This document shows, in pieces, positions 53,183 through 64,000 of a stretch of 64,000 nt of DNA. A model generated the notes under the pieces. That model ran no database searches, had not been told where the DNA came from, and saw nothing but the letters and a program-made list of their open reading frames with translations. The stretch spans positions 93,640,443 to 93,704,442 of the forward strand of contig CM039182.1 in the NCBI GenBank assembly GCA_008360975.2. The letters run 5' to 3'. Source of the stretch: Lichenostomus cassidix. Lineage: Eukaryota; Chordata; Aves; Passeriformes; Meliphagidae. Both the position numbers and the translations under genes were made by a program. Each line of letters starts with the position of its first letter. The first letter of the stretch is position 1.

Positions 53183-53530
53183 AAAAGGACTATTAGATAA
53201 TAGTCTGACTTCTGGTATATCAAAGCCCCTCACATTTTGCAGTGAGCCCAGCAACCTTGGGTCCTCCTAAAACCTATTTTCCACAAAGACATCCAGTCTT
53301 CTCAAAGCTCAAAGGAACAGAACAAGAATAATTTCTTCTGCTAGTTGCTGCCAGAGCTCAATTGACCTCATATTTAAGTGTTTGCACCTTGTTTCTCATT
53401 TCAATTTGTCTGACTACGCTTTCAGTAACTGATTTTTCTTAGGCTTTTCTCAGCTAGACTACGAGTAGCTCATGTCTGATATTTTCTCCCTGTGAAGCAA
53501 CTCATACACTATAATCAAGTACCTATCTAT
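53183..53530 (-). mobile_element. Old, diverged CR1/L3-type LINE fragment, antisense
   Basis: Read on the plus strand it shows the complement of an old amniote CR1-type tail: 'tattagataatagtctgact', 'acatccagtcttctcaaagc', 'aatttgtctgactacgcttt', 'attttctccctgtgaagcaa' and 'ctcatacactataatcaagt'. These blocks keep the order found in old CR1 copies shared by birds, crocodiles and turtles. Many substitutions and small indels show it is much older than the CR1 copies at 20.6 and 62.5 kb. No open frame survives. Nearby short ORFs are incidental. Confidence 0.72.
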
Positions 53531-55767
53531 CATTTGGTCATGAATTATGTAACTCTTCACGAACACTAAGCGTTCAATCACCACGTAGGCAGCCAACTGC
53601 CAAAACACAATCGTCACGATCTTTGTTCTGTGAATGCCCAACCCCAGAGGCACCTATAATTTTCACAGATGCACAGGCACACAAAGCTGTACTTCCAAGC
53701 GTTCCCCAAAACATGTCTGTGCAGTGCAGGGAAGCAGCTCACACTTTTCATTCTGTCAGGATCCATAGGAGTAAGTGATCCTCCACTCCTACTCACAGGG
53801 CCATGGGCAGCAGACTCTCCCACCGCACACTGGAAAATTTGAGTGCTTTGCAAGTGTAGTATCACTGTCAGAGAAAAAAAACAAACTGACCAAGGACTAC
53901 AATGAATCGAGCTGGCTTCACTGATTTCTTTTTTTTAAAATTACTTCCAAGAAATATTTTGCATGACTGCTAATTCTGAATTAAACATCACCAAATTTTC
54001 TGTTCAATGCCTTAAGCAGTTCCCTAATCACACAGCTGACTGTTGTGAAGCCATTTTCCAGCAAGATCTTTGTGACTCAAACTATGGAAGCATTGCATCT
54101 ATTTTGCACATGAAGAAACTTGTACAAAAAGCAGGATCATTATATCTTTTGCTCAGTGAAAAACCGGTTTATTCTGATTTCTAGGGTTATGTTCATTCTT
54201 GGATATCATCTCCACTTTTTACACTGAGGCACGGAAATAACGATATGGAAAAAATCCTCAGTATCACCACATAACTTCCAAACATTATCACAAAACCAAT
54301 AATGAGCAAAGTGCTTCTCTTCTCTCTGAAGAGCTTTTTGCTTGCGACCAGTTTAGTATCCACAGAAGGCTACTATGGCACACTGTGAGATGCCATGGAC
54401 TCTAGCTATTGGAATAATGGAGATGTTCCAGGCATAGATATTACACTGTTTTGACATAAATAATGCACCACAATAGTATCACAGTGTTTGTAAGACAAGA
54501 GCTCCTAAATGATGAACATTTAGTTCAAAGTGAAATTATCACTACCAAGCAATGCTGTTCCAAAGCAGACAAAGCACTGAGAAAGAAAACGGGAGTACTG
54601 ATCCCTTTCAAGTTCTATCAGAGGTATGGACCCCTGTCATGTCCCACTTGTCAAAGTATTCAGGCTCAGTTCAACTTGGTATTGCAATGTAACACCAGTT
54701 AGAAGAAAACAGTGTTGAATTCAAGAATTTTGGAAAGGCAATGCATACAAGAATTAAAAGATTTCTTTGGCTTGCTTTGAAATTCCCAATTCAGACAAAC
54801 CCACAGTAAGCAACTCAATTTGTTTTTTAATCAATCTCCTTTTTACAAAAATCACTAAAATGATAGTCACCAACATATGACAATTTACTCATCTATTGCA
54901 TTCATTTTCCATTTGTAATAACGTACATTCAGATCTGCACATGGATAACAAGAATACATATAAACCGCTTCCAACAGAACCAAATTTCTATCACTAAAAC
55001 ATTAACTGCAGGATTCCTGAGCTTGCTAGTAAGTAAAGTTCTGTTCCTAGAACAGCTATAAGATCTATCAGTATCTTACATGTGGTTTTAAAAAGAAAAT
55101 GAATTATTATTGGGGATAAAGGATAACAGTGTCTGGATTCCTGACTTTTTTCCCAACAAAATTTCAATTTTAACACAGACCTTGAGAAAAGGGGTCAGAG
55201 CATCTCAAGAAATAGGCACTACACTCTTACATAACAACACATAGACATTTTAAAAAACAGATTTGATGATTCATATAAAAATTAAGTGCACAAACTGGTA
55301 TTTGAAGTGTGGCCTAGCAAATTCAATTCACAGTTTTATATGTGCTGCATATATCTTTGATGGCTTGTGTGCATTAAAGGCCTGCTGTTCAAATGTAGTA
55401 AATTTTAAAAGTTAAAGACAGGAGTATAATCCAGACTGTTACTCTTTTAAAATACGTAACATTTATAAGGAATATAGTTGTACTGTTAAATAACTCCCTC
55501 TTTGACAGAGGGAGCCTATAGCAAAAAGAGGAAAGAAAGTCTGAAGACCTAGTTTTCTCAGATTTCTATGCATCAATTTAAAACAGAAGTGGTATCACCT
55601 TGCAATTACAGTATCATCCTTACACATGTAAAAGCCAACTTACTTTGCACTCCACAGTCTCTCCCTTAGAAATGCAGCTTCCTCAAGCTCCTTACTACCA
55701 CTGACCCCATAAAGCAGTATAGTAGTTACCAAAGAAAGCTAAACAGAAACTAATATTAGAGCATTAC
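53531..55767. other. Noncoding DNA
   Basis: No gene or repeat was recognised between the old CR1 fragment and the ERVL-like LTR. Confidence 0.5.
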
Positions 55768-55772
55768 ATTAT
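55768..55772 (+). repeat. Left target-site duplication ATTAT
   Basis: 5-bp copy abutting the TG start of the LTR at 55773. Confidence 0.8.
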
Positions 55773-56414
55773 TGTAGCAGAGCATCTTACCCCCCACCAG
55801 AGCTTATCTGTTGCTTGTTAACCAGTCAGATAACTCAAACACGACAAGCTGTCTTACAGTGAGTTATTTTGGCACCATGGGGTTAACATCTCCCAACTGC
55901 CAATAAACATCTTAGTGCTGGAAATGAGATCTGGAAAGATAAGCTGGATTTCTGACTGACAGACTTTACAGCTATGAGAGCCATACCAACCTTCCACAAA
56001 GCAGAAATCCTCTATACATTTCCCAGGAAACATGTAGAGTTTCTCCCATGAGTGAGGACGCCTGCTTCATGGTTACTCCCCAGGGGTTAAGTGAAGAAAT
56101 CTGTGCACGTTGTTGTCATTTCAGTGGTAAGTTACATTTGGCTCCTAATCGATACTATTTCTTTTGCTAGCTCTAAATAAGTAACTTGATATCATTCACT
56201 GTTTTATATCATGCTGTAGTCTACTAGTAGTCCTTTTTAGTTTTACACTGTGTAGTAACTAATTCTGATTAAGAACTTTCGTCTGTTATCTCTTGTCTGT
56301 TTAATAAATAATTCATTTTATTAGAAGGTGCAGGCCAGAGTGACTCCTTGAATTTAAACTGTTGCCCAAATCTGAGGCTAAGGCTTGTCTGAAGCTTCCA
56401 CTCTTCCCACCACA
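55773..56414 (+). mobile_element. Solo LTR, ERVL-like, 642 bp
   Basis: It begins TGTAGCAGAGC and ends CCCACCACA, with the 5-bp direct repeat ATTAT on both sides (55768-55772 and 56415-56419). Internal blocks such as 'gcctgcttcatggttactcc', 'tggctcctaatcgatactat' and 'gtctgaagcttccactcttc' match a familiar bird LTR type. A polyadenylation-like cluster ('tgtttaataaataattc') lies about 100 bp before the 3' end, consistent with plus orientation. Known: ERVL-type elements make 5-bp duplications. No internal retroviral genes adjoin it, so it is a solo LTR. Perfect duplications suggest moderate age. Confidence 0.85.
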
Positions 56415-56419
56415 ATTAT
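56415..56419 (+). repeat. Right target-site duplication ATTAT
   Basis: 5-bp copy abutting the CA end of the LTR at 56414. Confidence 0.8.
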
Positions 56420-58935
56420 AAAGAGCATTAAATTTAAATTAGAAATCCAACTGCCAATCTTAATTTCACAGACAAGAAACAGACTTGACTTTTACTCCCA
56501 GTCAGGTCCTAAAGGTACCCCACAGCTCCACTCTTGATGGGCTGTGGGTGAAGGAGCTTCTGACTGTCCTGTGAAGTGGCTGGAGTTGGTGTCTGTCTCT
56601 TTGCCAGTGACGAGACTTATCCTATTTCTATCTGCTCAAAGAAGCAAAAGGGCTGGCTTTCCTGTTACAAAGCAATATTAGAACATAAAAGACAGACAAA
56701 TATGTTTAAGTTAAAAAAAAAAGGAAGAAAAATCAATCTTGTATGACACTTTCATACTCCTATCATCCTAAGGGGTTCTATGTCGTGTTGTAGATTCTCT
56801 GTGGGTGCAGCCAATGACCAATAAGTCATCAGTAACTGTGAAACAGCCACAGAACAAATCTTATTTTTATAAGGGATGTTAGCCAGGGCACAGGAGTTGT
56901 CCTTCATTCCTCTAGAAATCTTCTCTAAAACCTTTAACTCTCAGATGTCCAGCAGTCAGGAATGGATTGAAAAGAAGAAAAGAAACTTTGTTTAATTTAA
57001 CTATGGTATGAATACACAATTATCACTTAGGTTCCTCTTCAGTAGTGTTTCTTCTTGAAAGGAAAATACAGTATCATCCTTTTAACAATGGGATTATGCG
57101 AACAGTATTTCAAGACTTTTGTATACCAGTTCTAGGTGAGCCTGGGAATAATAGGTGACAATCTGTTTTTACTAGTCGTAATATATTTGCACAGTACCCT
57201 GTTTAGTGCAAAGGGATTTCTACAGTATAAGAGTGAATGTACAGAAAAGAAATAGCATTAGGATACAACACACTGATGACTGTGTTCCTCTGTTGCAAAG
57301 ACAAGCAAGCTGAACAGTTTTAACCACAGCATGCTGCAATGAACAATTAATTTACCCAGATATAGTCTTGACCAAATAACATGAAAATGTACATAAAATG
57401 TTTGTAATTTTGGAATGTTAGTGATTCTATCAGTGCTACAGCTTTCTGTGTTATATCTATCTGTCTATTGAAAGCATTTGATTTTTTCATATTAAGTGGG
57501 ATTATTGTAGTAAAAATCCAACAGTGTCTGAATTTAAGCTCTGAGTTGAATATTCATTTGCTTTAGTGAGAACTATGGTGAAATGTGATCAGTTTTCTGA
57601 CCTATTTTGAAATTGGTATTCCGCCAACTGGCATTTTGTTTGCACATCCAGATATTATCCACCATATGCTGACATGACATGATGATTGGTTCCAAAATGA
57701 AGTGGAATACTTGGCAAATAGAAATATATGGTACAAATAATACACTGCCTCTAGTCAGGAAAGCAAGCAGTCATTTTGAGAAGACTGAGAGGTTTTAAAA
57801 TAACTAGAGTGAACACACTGCACAAAGCTGCATGAAAACTCTCCAGATTTTGGTTTTTTACAGGTATGAGGGTATCAAAAACTAGGAAGGCAATTCCTTA
57901 CAGAAGATTCAAATCTGACACAGGCGTACTAATAGTAATAATTCAATGGAAGATTAATTTGCATCTCAGGGAGACTTTGGCCCACATAGCTTCTTCCTCC
58001 TCTGGATTCCCCAACTCTTTCTTCTCACCATCTGTTCTTTTTTCCCACTGCTCTGACTTGTCTTTCCACCCAGTGATGTCTAAGTTATCTGCCTCTCCTG
58101 CATTAAGATTACATTTCATTCAAGCTCCATACTAATTTTTTATTATTTCTCCTAACCTCCTACCATTGAACTCTTTATTTTTCTCCTAACTTGATGCTTC
58201 CATTAAACTTCTGCCTTCTACTCTGAATTGTAGAATCTATAAGAAAAAAACAAAAAACCAAAAAAACCCACCAAAAAAATAGCCAACCAAAAAAAAAAAA
58301 AAGCCAACCAAAAAAAAACCCCAAAAAACTTGTTCCTAAACAGAAAACACCCCATCTCTTATGTTTTAAGATCGTTTCCAAAGCAATGTTTTTGTTTTGC
58401 ATTCCTCCAGTGACTTCCATGTGTGTGCTCTCTAACTCAAAGCCTGAAAACGTACATCTAAGTTGTTGGTTGATCTCTGCTGTTCTATTTTTTAATAAGG
58501 AACAGTCTACTTTTTTGTAATGAAATCTAAGATTTTCTAAAGCAGTACATTAATTTGCCACTGTATTTCCTATGGAATTTTGCTTTTCTGTTCTTGGGGG
58601 AATAGCAGGGGCAGAGTGACTCAATAAAAAAATACTTAGAAAATATTTAGAAAATATTTGTCCCTAAAAGTTCAGCTGGATTTCAAAATGAGGCATCTAA
58701 ACAGCATGCATTTCTGATGCTTATTTATTGAACTGCAAGATTTGCTTGTGTAACATAACTAGATTTCAGTGCTTAATGCATAACCTTCAATCCTGCAGAA
58801 CTTGAGGATTAAGCCCATTTTAAAACTATATTCTTCTTCAGAATAAATGATAATAACTTCTTGTTTTCTTATTACAATCATTTAAGCATGCACATTTTAA
58901 AAAGAATTTGTGAGTAAAGGGAGGAGGAACCTTAC
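56420..58935 (-). other. Downstream intron adjoining the zinc-finger exon
   Basis: This directly follows the splice donor at 58935. It contains the A-rich tract at 58.24 kb and no exon-like ORF. The expected long C-terminal coding exon of the gene is not here. Confidence 0.6.
58241..58329 (+). repeat. A-rich low-complexity tract with CC interruptions
   Basis: Runs of 5 to 14 A separated by C, CC, GCC and CCAACC. On the complementary strand it yields a Trp/Phe-rich pseudo-ORF (58420-58175), which is a composition artefact. Confidence 0.9.
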
Positions 58936-59114
58936 CAGCATGCAAGTATGCCAGATCAGGATTTTCAATGTCTGGGTGTAGTTCTTTCAAGTGGTTACGA
59001 AACTCCACAGGGATATTTGTTCCATAGTCACACCTAGGACAGTTATACATTTTTACTCCTTCATGCTTTCCTGTATGCAAAATGTGTTTACGGATATTTT
59101 CTGCACAGTTAGAC
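58936..59114 (-). CDS. ZNF407: Internal coding exon of a C2H2 zinc-finger protein, probably ZNF407
   Basis: Seen: on the minus strand a pyrimidine-rich run ending in AG (59116-59115) precedes the exon, and GTAAGG (58935-58930) follows it. The exon is 179 nt: its first base completes a codon, 59 codons follow, and its last base opens the next codon (phase 2 entry, phase 1 exit). The first residues are the back half of a finger whose cysteines must lie in the previous exon (histidines at residues 10, 13 and 17 of the exon). A complete finger follows: Cys25, Cys28, His41, His46. It ends in the stretch PDIENPDLAYLHA. Known: ZNF407 is a large nuclear multi-finger DNA-binding protein with this kind of last finger and a long C-terminal tail. 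Inferred: ZNF407 fits better than other fingers with similar linkers, such as ZNF335, because the surrounding introns are huge and AT-rich. Open reading past the donor to 58838 is intron read-through, and the ATG at 59125 lies in the upstream intron. No other exon of the gene was recognised in the window. Confidence 0.78.
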
Positions 59115-62100
59115 CTAAAAAACAATGAAAAAAAGAAAAAATATATATATTATTTCCCACTAGTGGTTCAAATAAAACCTAATGTTATAACAGAAAATCA
59201 GCAGTCATCACTTATTTTTCATTATCTGTACATTTTTTGCATCGTTTTAGGTTTTACACAAATGTTGTCCTTTGCATGAAGGCTCCCAAAGATGTTTCAG
59301 GTTAACTGAGCATTACATCTGAACCAGAATGATTGATTTGTTACATTTACAGAATTTCTGTTTTTCTCATGGTAGTCAGTGACAGACAGAAAGTAAGCAA
59401 AACTCTTTACTTAGCAAAACTGAAATACACAAATGCCTATATTATCCCCAATGGTGCTCGCAAGAACCTTTCCTACACAGTTCCTAGATTCAGCAGTTGC
59501 TGTGAATGATTTTTGCAAGTATGTTCCACCAACTTTCATCTCACTCTATGAACTGCTCCTAGGAAAGAGAATCAAGTTGTTCAAGTTTACATCTTTCTGA
59601 AATACACATGGATTCTGGTTTACATCTTAAACACAGCTTTTGTGAAAGTAGTGGCGTTTTTATGCATAAAAGTCAGAATACATATACAATTAGTTTAACA
59701 CGTTTCAAAGCAGAATTTATAATCATATTTCTGAAAAAAAGTGAATAAAAAAAGATTTCACATTTCCCTTGTTCATGAAGAGATCCATATGGCAGTAATT
59801 TTTAATTGCTAGTGTTTAAAATTTTCCAGTCTCATTACAAAATTATTTTGCATTAGAATTTCCTACTTATTCAAGCTTTGTGATGAATCCTACATAAAAT
59901 ACAATGCTGCTCCATTGATTTCAGTCAGAAATAGCCAGTATATTTACTCTTGAATCAAAAGAACAGACTGTACACATGTACCATTGCTTTGGGGTTTTGT
60001 TTATCTTTCAGACTTTCTTACTAGCATATACTATTATAATTACCAAAGTAAGAACAGTAATTCAGCCTAACTGAAAAAAATATGAACACTCATGGAAATG
60101 ACATAAATGCATGATAGTTCACCAATACTCAAATAAGACAACTGTAGTATTTTAGGCAACTGGTTATATATCCACCCCTATTAGAAATACCACACATAAA
60201 AAGGCAGGCGCATAAAAACAGTAACAGGCAAATAAAAAAAGGACCCCCAAAATAAACTAGAAGTAGCAGCTTGAAGTTCTGCTGGAATGCTTGTCTCTCC
60301 CTCGGAAATGGTCATAGTAAAGTTGATATCTGCCTTACGGTGCTGCCAAAGCTCACCCTCTGTCATGTCCATCTGCTATATACTGGTATAATGATCAGAT
60401 GCCTGAGAATGTCAGAGAAGACACTTATCACTGAAAAATATAGAAAATATTGGTCCTCAGCATCTTTCAGGATTCAGCCCTTAAAAAGTTACAATGCTCA
60501 TAAATGTTGTTAAAATGAAATATGTATTTTAGAAAAAAAGAAAAAAAAGGTAGTGTATATTGCAATGAAAGCAGGAGACAACCTGGTAACCTGCTATCAT
60601 GGGTTATACTTTAAAGGGCAGTAGATTAAAGCAGAGCATACGAATCTGAAATAAAATATCTGTGTTCTTTTAGCTCAGCTCTCATACCATGTTAAGGAAA
60701 GATATAAAACTTTTTACTTTGAAATATCTCTGTGAAATATATAAAGGATCTGTGGAAACCTATGTAAGAGTTGTGAAGAAAACCCAGCCTGTTCAAGTCA
60801 TAAAAGGCCAGTTCTATCTCTTTTGATTTGAAATTTGCTCCAGCTACTTTAAACAGCAATCCTGAAGTCTCACTTATTCAGTCATCAGAAAAAATCGGTC
60901 ACTAAACACACCAACATACAAACATAAAAAATTTAAACCCATATTTTTCCATGTGACAATGCCAGGAAGGCTTAATCATAAATGAGGAATATGAAATCAC
61001 AAGTCATTACAAATGGCCCTCATATTAGGTTGCAAAGCAGCAATTGCCATCATAAGGTAAACCATGAAGGTAACAACTGGCAAATGCAAGCACTTCTGAA
61101 GCCAACTGATACCTTTAAATATGACATGACAAAAGTGTACTGCATATAAAATGGTTTTTAATTATTCAGTGTGCTTTGAATGTGTGTTTTATTGGGAGTC
61201 TTCTCCCACGTACTGTACAAGCATGTTATTATATGTCTGACACAAAACACCCCCACCAAGACTTTGTGTAAGTGTGTAGTTACATCACTTCATCTCATGT
61301 GAGTAAATACATGTCTGTGATTTTAAACACCACTGTATTTTTATTAAAACTATGTCATGACAGGAATCTGACTAAAACATTACGGTGTTGCAATAGTGAT
61401 GATAGTTAAGCTTTTGACAGACCTTGTATTGTAAGATTCACTTCCAGGTCTTCATAAACCAAAATAAAGATTTGCTTTGTTCTGATATTTGGAAGATAGA
61501 GCCCAGCTGAACAGAAATCATTTAAGGAAAGTATTTCTGGTTTTTGAGTTCCAGTCTGAATTACAGCCAAAAACAAATAAATGCAGGTTTTAGGAGACTA
61601 ATCTGTATTTCGGTAAAGCTAAAGTAGAGGTTTCTAAGTTAAATTATTATACCCATTGCTTAATGTAAGCATGCTTTCATCCTCATGATCCTTTTTGAAA
61701 ATCAAATGTATGTATTTCTGTCAACTTGTCCATGCTCTGCAGTAACAAGAAGGGAACTCATTAGAGAGGCTTAGTTAGTCTAAAGCTATAGTCAATGAGT
61801 TTATATTCAATTCTGATGGAGAGAAACAATAAAATTTCTCTTTTTATTTCACCTCTTGCAGTATGTCTTCTTACTAAATGTGAAGAAAGGTTTGAGACTT
61901 GATGCAAACCCCAAAAAATCCTCTTAAAGGGAAGAGGGAGGCCTGCATAGAGTTTTCAGTGTCTTGTCGGTGCTATACACAGTGAAAGAAGAGATGAACA
62001 TGTTGCTAAGGTACATTGCAGATGAACAGGAAATATGAGGAGCTGAAAAGCTCAGCCCATACTTCCCATGCAGCAAACCTGTATGACCTCCTCCATCAAA

Positions 62101-62474
62101 GACTGATATATTGGGAAGGGCATAGGCCTACTTTCCACATGCAGAAGAGCTCCCACATTTCTGTGAAGGATAACGTTTTGAAATAAGGGAGACAGATGGT
62201 AAGATTCTCCTGAGAAATGCAGCTACTGCTTAAAATGAACACAAAACCTCTTCTGGATAAAGACAAAAAAGGGCATTTGTCTCTAATGTTCATCACACAG
62301 TGATGTGTTCCCACTGTTCCCACTGCTGTTCTAACATTCCATGTTGCCATCAGAAGTCCATTCCTGCCAACCAGGTATCTCTCTGCCTTTTTCTGCTCTC
62401 AATAAATTAAATTGATGCATATTCAAGCACAATAAACTGGAAATGACTTGTCAGTTGCAAAATGGTACTTCAGT
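59115..62474 (-). other. Upstream intron of the zinc-finger gene
   Basis: This lies 5' of the zinc-finger exon with respect to the gene, so it is intron as far as the window reaches. It is AT-rich, with short A and T runs and no recognisable repeat family. A minus-strand ORF at 60372-60181 has a somewhat protein-like first part behind a possible AG acceptor but no clear in-frame donor. I do not call it an exon. Confidence 0.6.
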
Positions 62475-62890
62475 CACAGAATCACACCATGGTTAAGACT
62501 CAAAGAGACCTCTCAAGATTGTCTGGTCCACCCCTTCTGCTCAAGAAGGACAACCCATGGCCAGTTGCCCAGGACCATGTTCAGTCAGCTGCAAAATATC
62601 TCCAAAGGTATCTTCCACCCTCCCTGGGCTGCCTGTGCCAGTGCTCCGTCACCCTCACAATTGAATAGTGTCTCCTGATGTTCAGAGGAAACCTCCTATC
62701 TTCCTGTTTGTACCAACTGCCTCCTGTTCTGTCACTGGGCATCACTTAAAAAGAGCTTGGCTTCCTCTTCTTTCGAGCTTCCCTGCAGATATTTTTTTGC
62801 ATACTGATGACATCCCCTGAGTCTTTTCTCCAGGCTGACCAGTCCCACCTCTCTGTCCCTCCTAATTTGGGATGCTCCAACTGCCAACAA
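62475..62890 (-). mobile_element. CR1 LINE 3' fragment, antisense
   Basis: Read on the minus strand, this is the C-terminal end of CR1 ORF2 and its short 3' tail. Recognisable remnants are a VSLEKRLRG-like stretch near 62840 and the 'tctgtcactgggca' and 'ccagtgctccgtcaccctca' landmarks typical of bird CR1 copies. The 3' end is at the low coordinate ('cagaatcacaccatggtt'). It is 5' truncated and carries several indels, so it is non-functional. Overlapping ORFs on both strands are by-products of it. Confidence 0.88.
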
Positions 62891-63125
62891 TTTATTCAAG
62901 TTTTCAGTAGTCATTGAGCTTGCACAGGCATCATCCACAGAATGAAAAGGAAGCCTGATGCCCCATGCCAGAGCCATCTGCACCCTTGCCTCTTAGCAGC
63001 ATTGATCCACTTTGCTGGGAGAGTGAAATTAAGTGGAAGGTTAGGAGTTGTATAAAATGGCCAGACATTCTGTCAGTGTGAGAAGCTGCTGCCCCTGTTT
63101 ACTTTGCCTTCCTTCTCCTATCCCT

Positions 63126-63156
<31 letters not shown>

Positions 63157-64000
63157 TATGCTTCAGTTCTTTTATCAAAAAGAAAACAACAGGGCCATCA
63201 TGCTAAGACCAAAAACCAGAATTCCTGGTCTACAGAAGAGTGGGAAAATCATGCTTCTGGTGCATGAGACAAAAGTTCTCATAACTGCTGTCCTCCTTAA
63301 CCAAAAGTACAATTGTTCCTTTAGCCCCTAGAAGGTAGTATAATTACCCATATGAAGACATTTTCTCGGTTGCATTGGCAAGCTATAGTGTGCAGAAGAC
63401 CACATTCTTCAGCAAAACTAGGCCTACCCCACTGTAAACAGCAGCACTGTTCAGGGGTCTGGGATGACAGAGCACAGATGTGCACTTTGCAGAAGGCAGA
63501 GGTGGGAGTTCAAAGGCAGTAGCAGGGAAACATGGGTGGAACGACGAGTCTTGGAGCAAATCTGTGCCAGAGGGAGAGACAGTCTGAAGGTCCTCTCAGT
63601 AAGTGCTGTCTGCAGTCACTATTCCCCCATCATCTCCTCCTTCTCTCCAGTCTTGCAGAGCTCAGCCAGGCATTCTCACCAGCAAGCAGTCCAAGCTGTG
63701 TGAGGGTTGGATTTGGCATCTCTGCCCCATGCAGAGGCACTCAGCTCCAGCCTCGTGGCTGCATGCAGCAGGTTGTGCTCTGCACTCCCCTCAGCCAGCA
63801 GCACTGGTTTGAGCAGCCCCAGAAAGCAGCCAAGTTCAGTATTTAACTGCAGACCTGTGGCTGCCCAATACCAGAGTTATTTGCTGTTCTTGTCTTCTAT
63901 GCAGTGTTTTGGATAAAAATAATGAAATAAGAGAAATTCACAAAACATCTGTTAATTCTAAATTTGCCCATGCATAATAGCAATGTTTCTGTATTTTTAA
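62891..64000. other. Noncoding, moderately GC-rich toward the right edge
   Basis: No gene or known repeat family was recognised. From about 63450 to 63860 the GC content rises and several overlapping ORFs of 69 to 104 codons appear in different frames, as expected when stop codons are rarer. A TA/TACATA microsatellite sits at 63124-63160. If the zinc-finger gene is annotated correctly, this is still its upstream intron. Confidence 0.5.
63124..63160. repeat. TA / TACATA microsatellite
   Basis: An alternating purine-pyrimidine run of TA dinucleotides mixed with TACATA hexamers, about 37 bp. It is probably length-polymorphic. Confidence 0.9.

Noticed and set aside
58175..58420. Minus-strand ORF with a Trp/Phe/Gly-rich middle that looks like a membrane segment
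   Set aside because: The composition comes from the A-rich/CC simple repeat on the other strand.
58838..58935. Continuation of the zinc-finger ORF past 58936
   Set aside because: A good donor (GTAAGG) ends the exon, and the residues beyond it lose zinc-finger-like character.
62448..62678. Plus-strand ORFs
   Set aside because: They are antisense of a CR1 fragment.
63464..63916. Several overlapping plus-strand ORFs up to 104 codons
   Set aside because: Multiple frames are open at once in GC-richer sequence, with no domain and no splice signals that stand out.
1..64000. CRISPR arrays, operons, tRNA or rRNA genes
   Set aside because: No regularly spaced repeats, clustered coding genes, tRNA A/B-box pairs or rRNA sequence were seen. 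The window is eukaryotic intronic DNA.

Overview
The window is noncoding-dominated vertebrate DNA, most probably from a bird. The evidence is the repeat content: several CR1 LINE fragments, some ending in the CR1-type 3' octamer (ATTCTRTG-like), and three retroviral solo LTRs of types common in bird genomes. The background is AT-rich and CpG-poor. There are no bacterial-style gene clusters. Almost every ORF in the window is a short chance ORF.

Only one protein-coding segment can be supported. It is a 179-nt internal exon on the minus strand (59114 to 58936), with a consensus-like acceptor and donor. It encodes half of one C2H2 zinc finger, one complete finger and a conserved post-finger stretch. 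It best fits ZNF407, a very large-intron zinc-finger gene. The gene runs right to left, so 59115-64000 is upstream intron and DNA left of 58936 is downstream intron for an unknown distance. I found no terminal exon of the expected length to its left, so the gene probably continues beyond position 1 and most of the window is intron.

Layout: 1-6.5 kb is plain AT-rich DNA with a small CR1 3' fragment (1.6 kb) and a 91-nt imperfect hairpin (4.4 kb). 6.56-6.99 kb is a strongly purine-biased strand. 11.3-11.9 kb, 15.5-15.7 kb, 29.2-29.8 kb, 35.4-35.96 kb and 44.1-44.3 kb look like conserved noncoding elements, judged by motif texture and retained CpG; the 29.3-29.44 kb part is a small, sharply bounded CpG cluster. 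20.6-21.64 kb is a CR1 element split by a 260-bp solo LTR with a 6-bp target duplication. 23.70-23.95 kb is another CR1 end. 41.0-41.7 kb is a GC-richer island with the longest ORF of the window, of unknown meaning, followed by a degenerate telomere-like hexamer array. 48.8-49.37 kb and 55.77-56.41 kb are solo LTRs. 53.18-53.53 kb is an old, diverged CR1-type element. 62.47-62.89 kb is a CR1 in antisense.

No convincing new biological system is present. The points most worth checking are the nested LTR-in-CR1, the 4.4-kb hairpin, the 29.3-kb CpG cluster and the 41-kb GC island.
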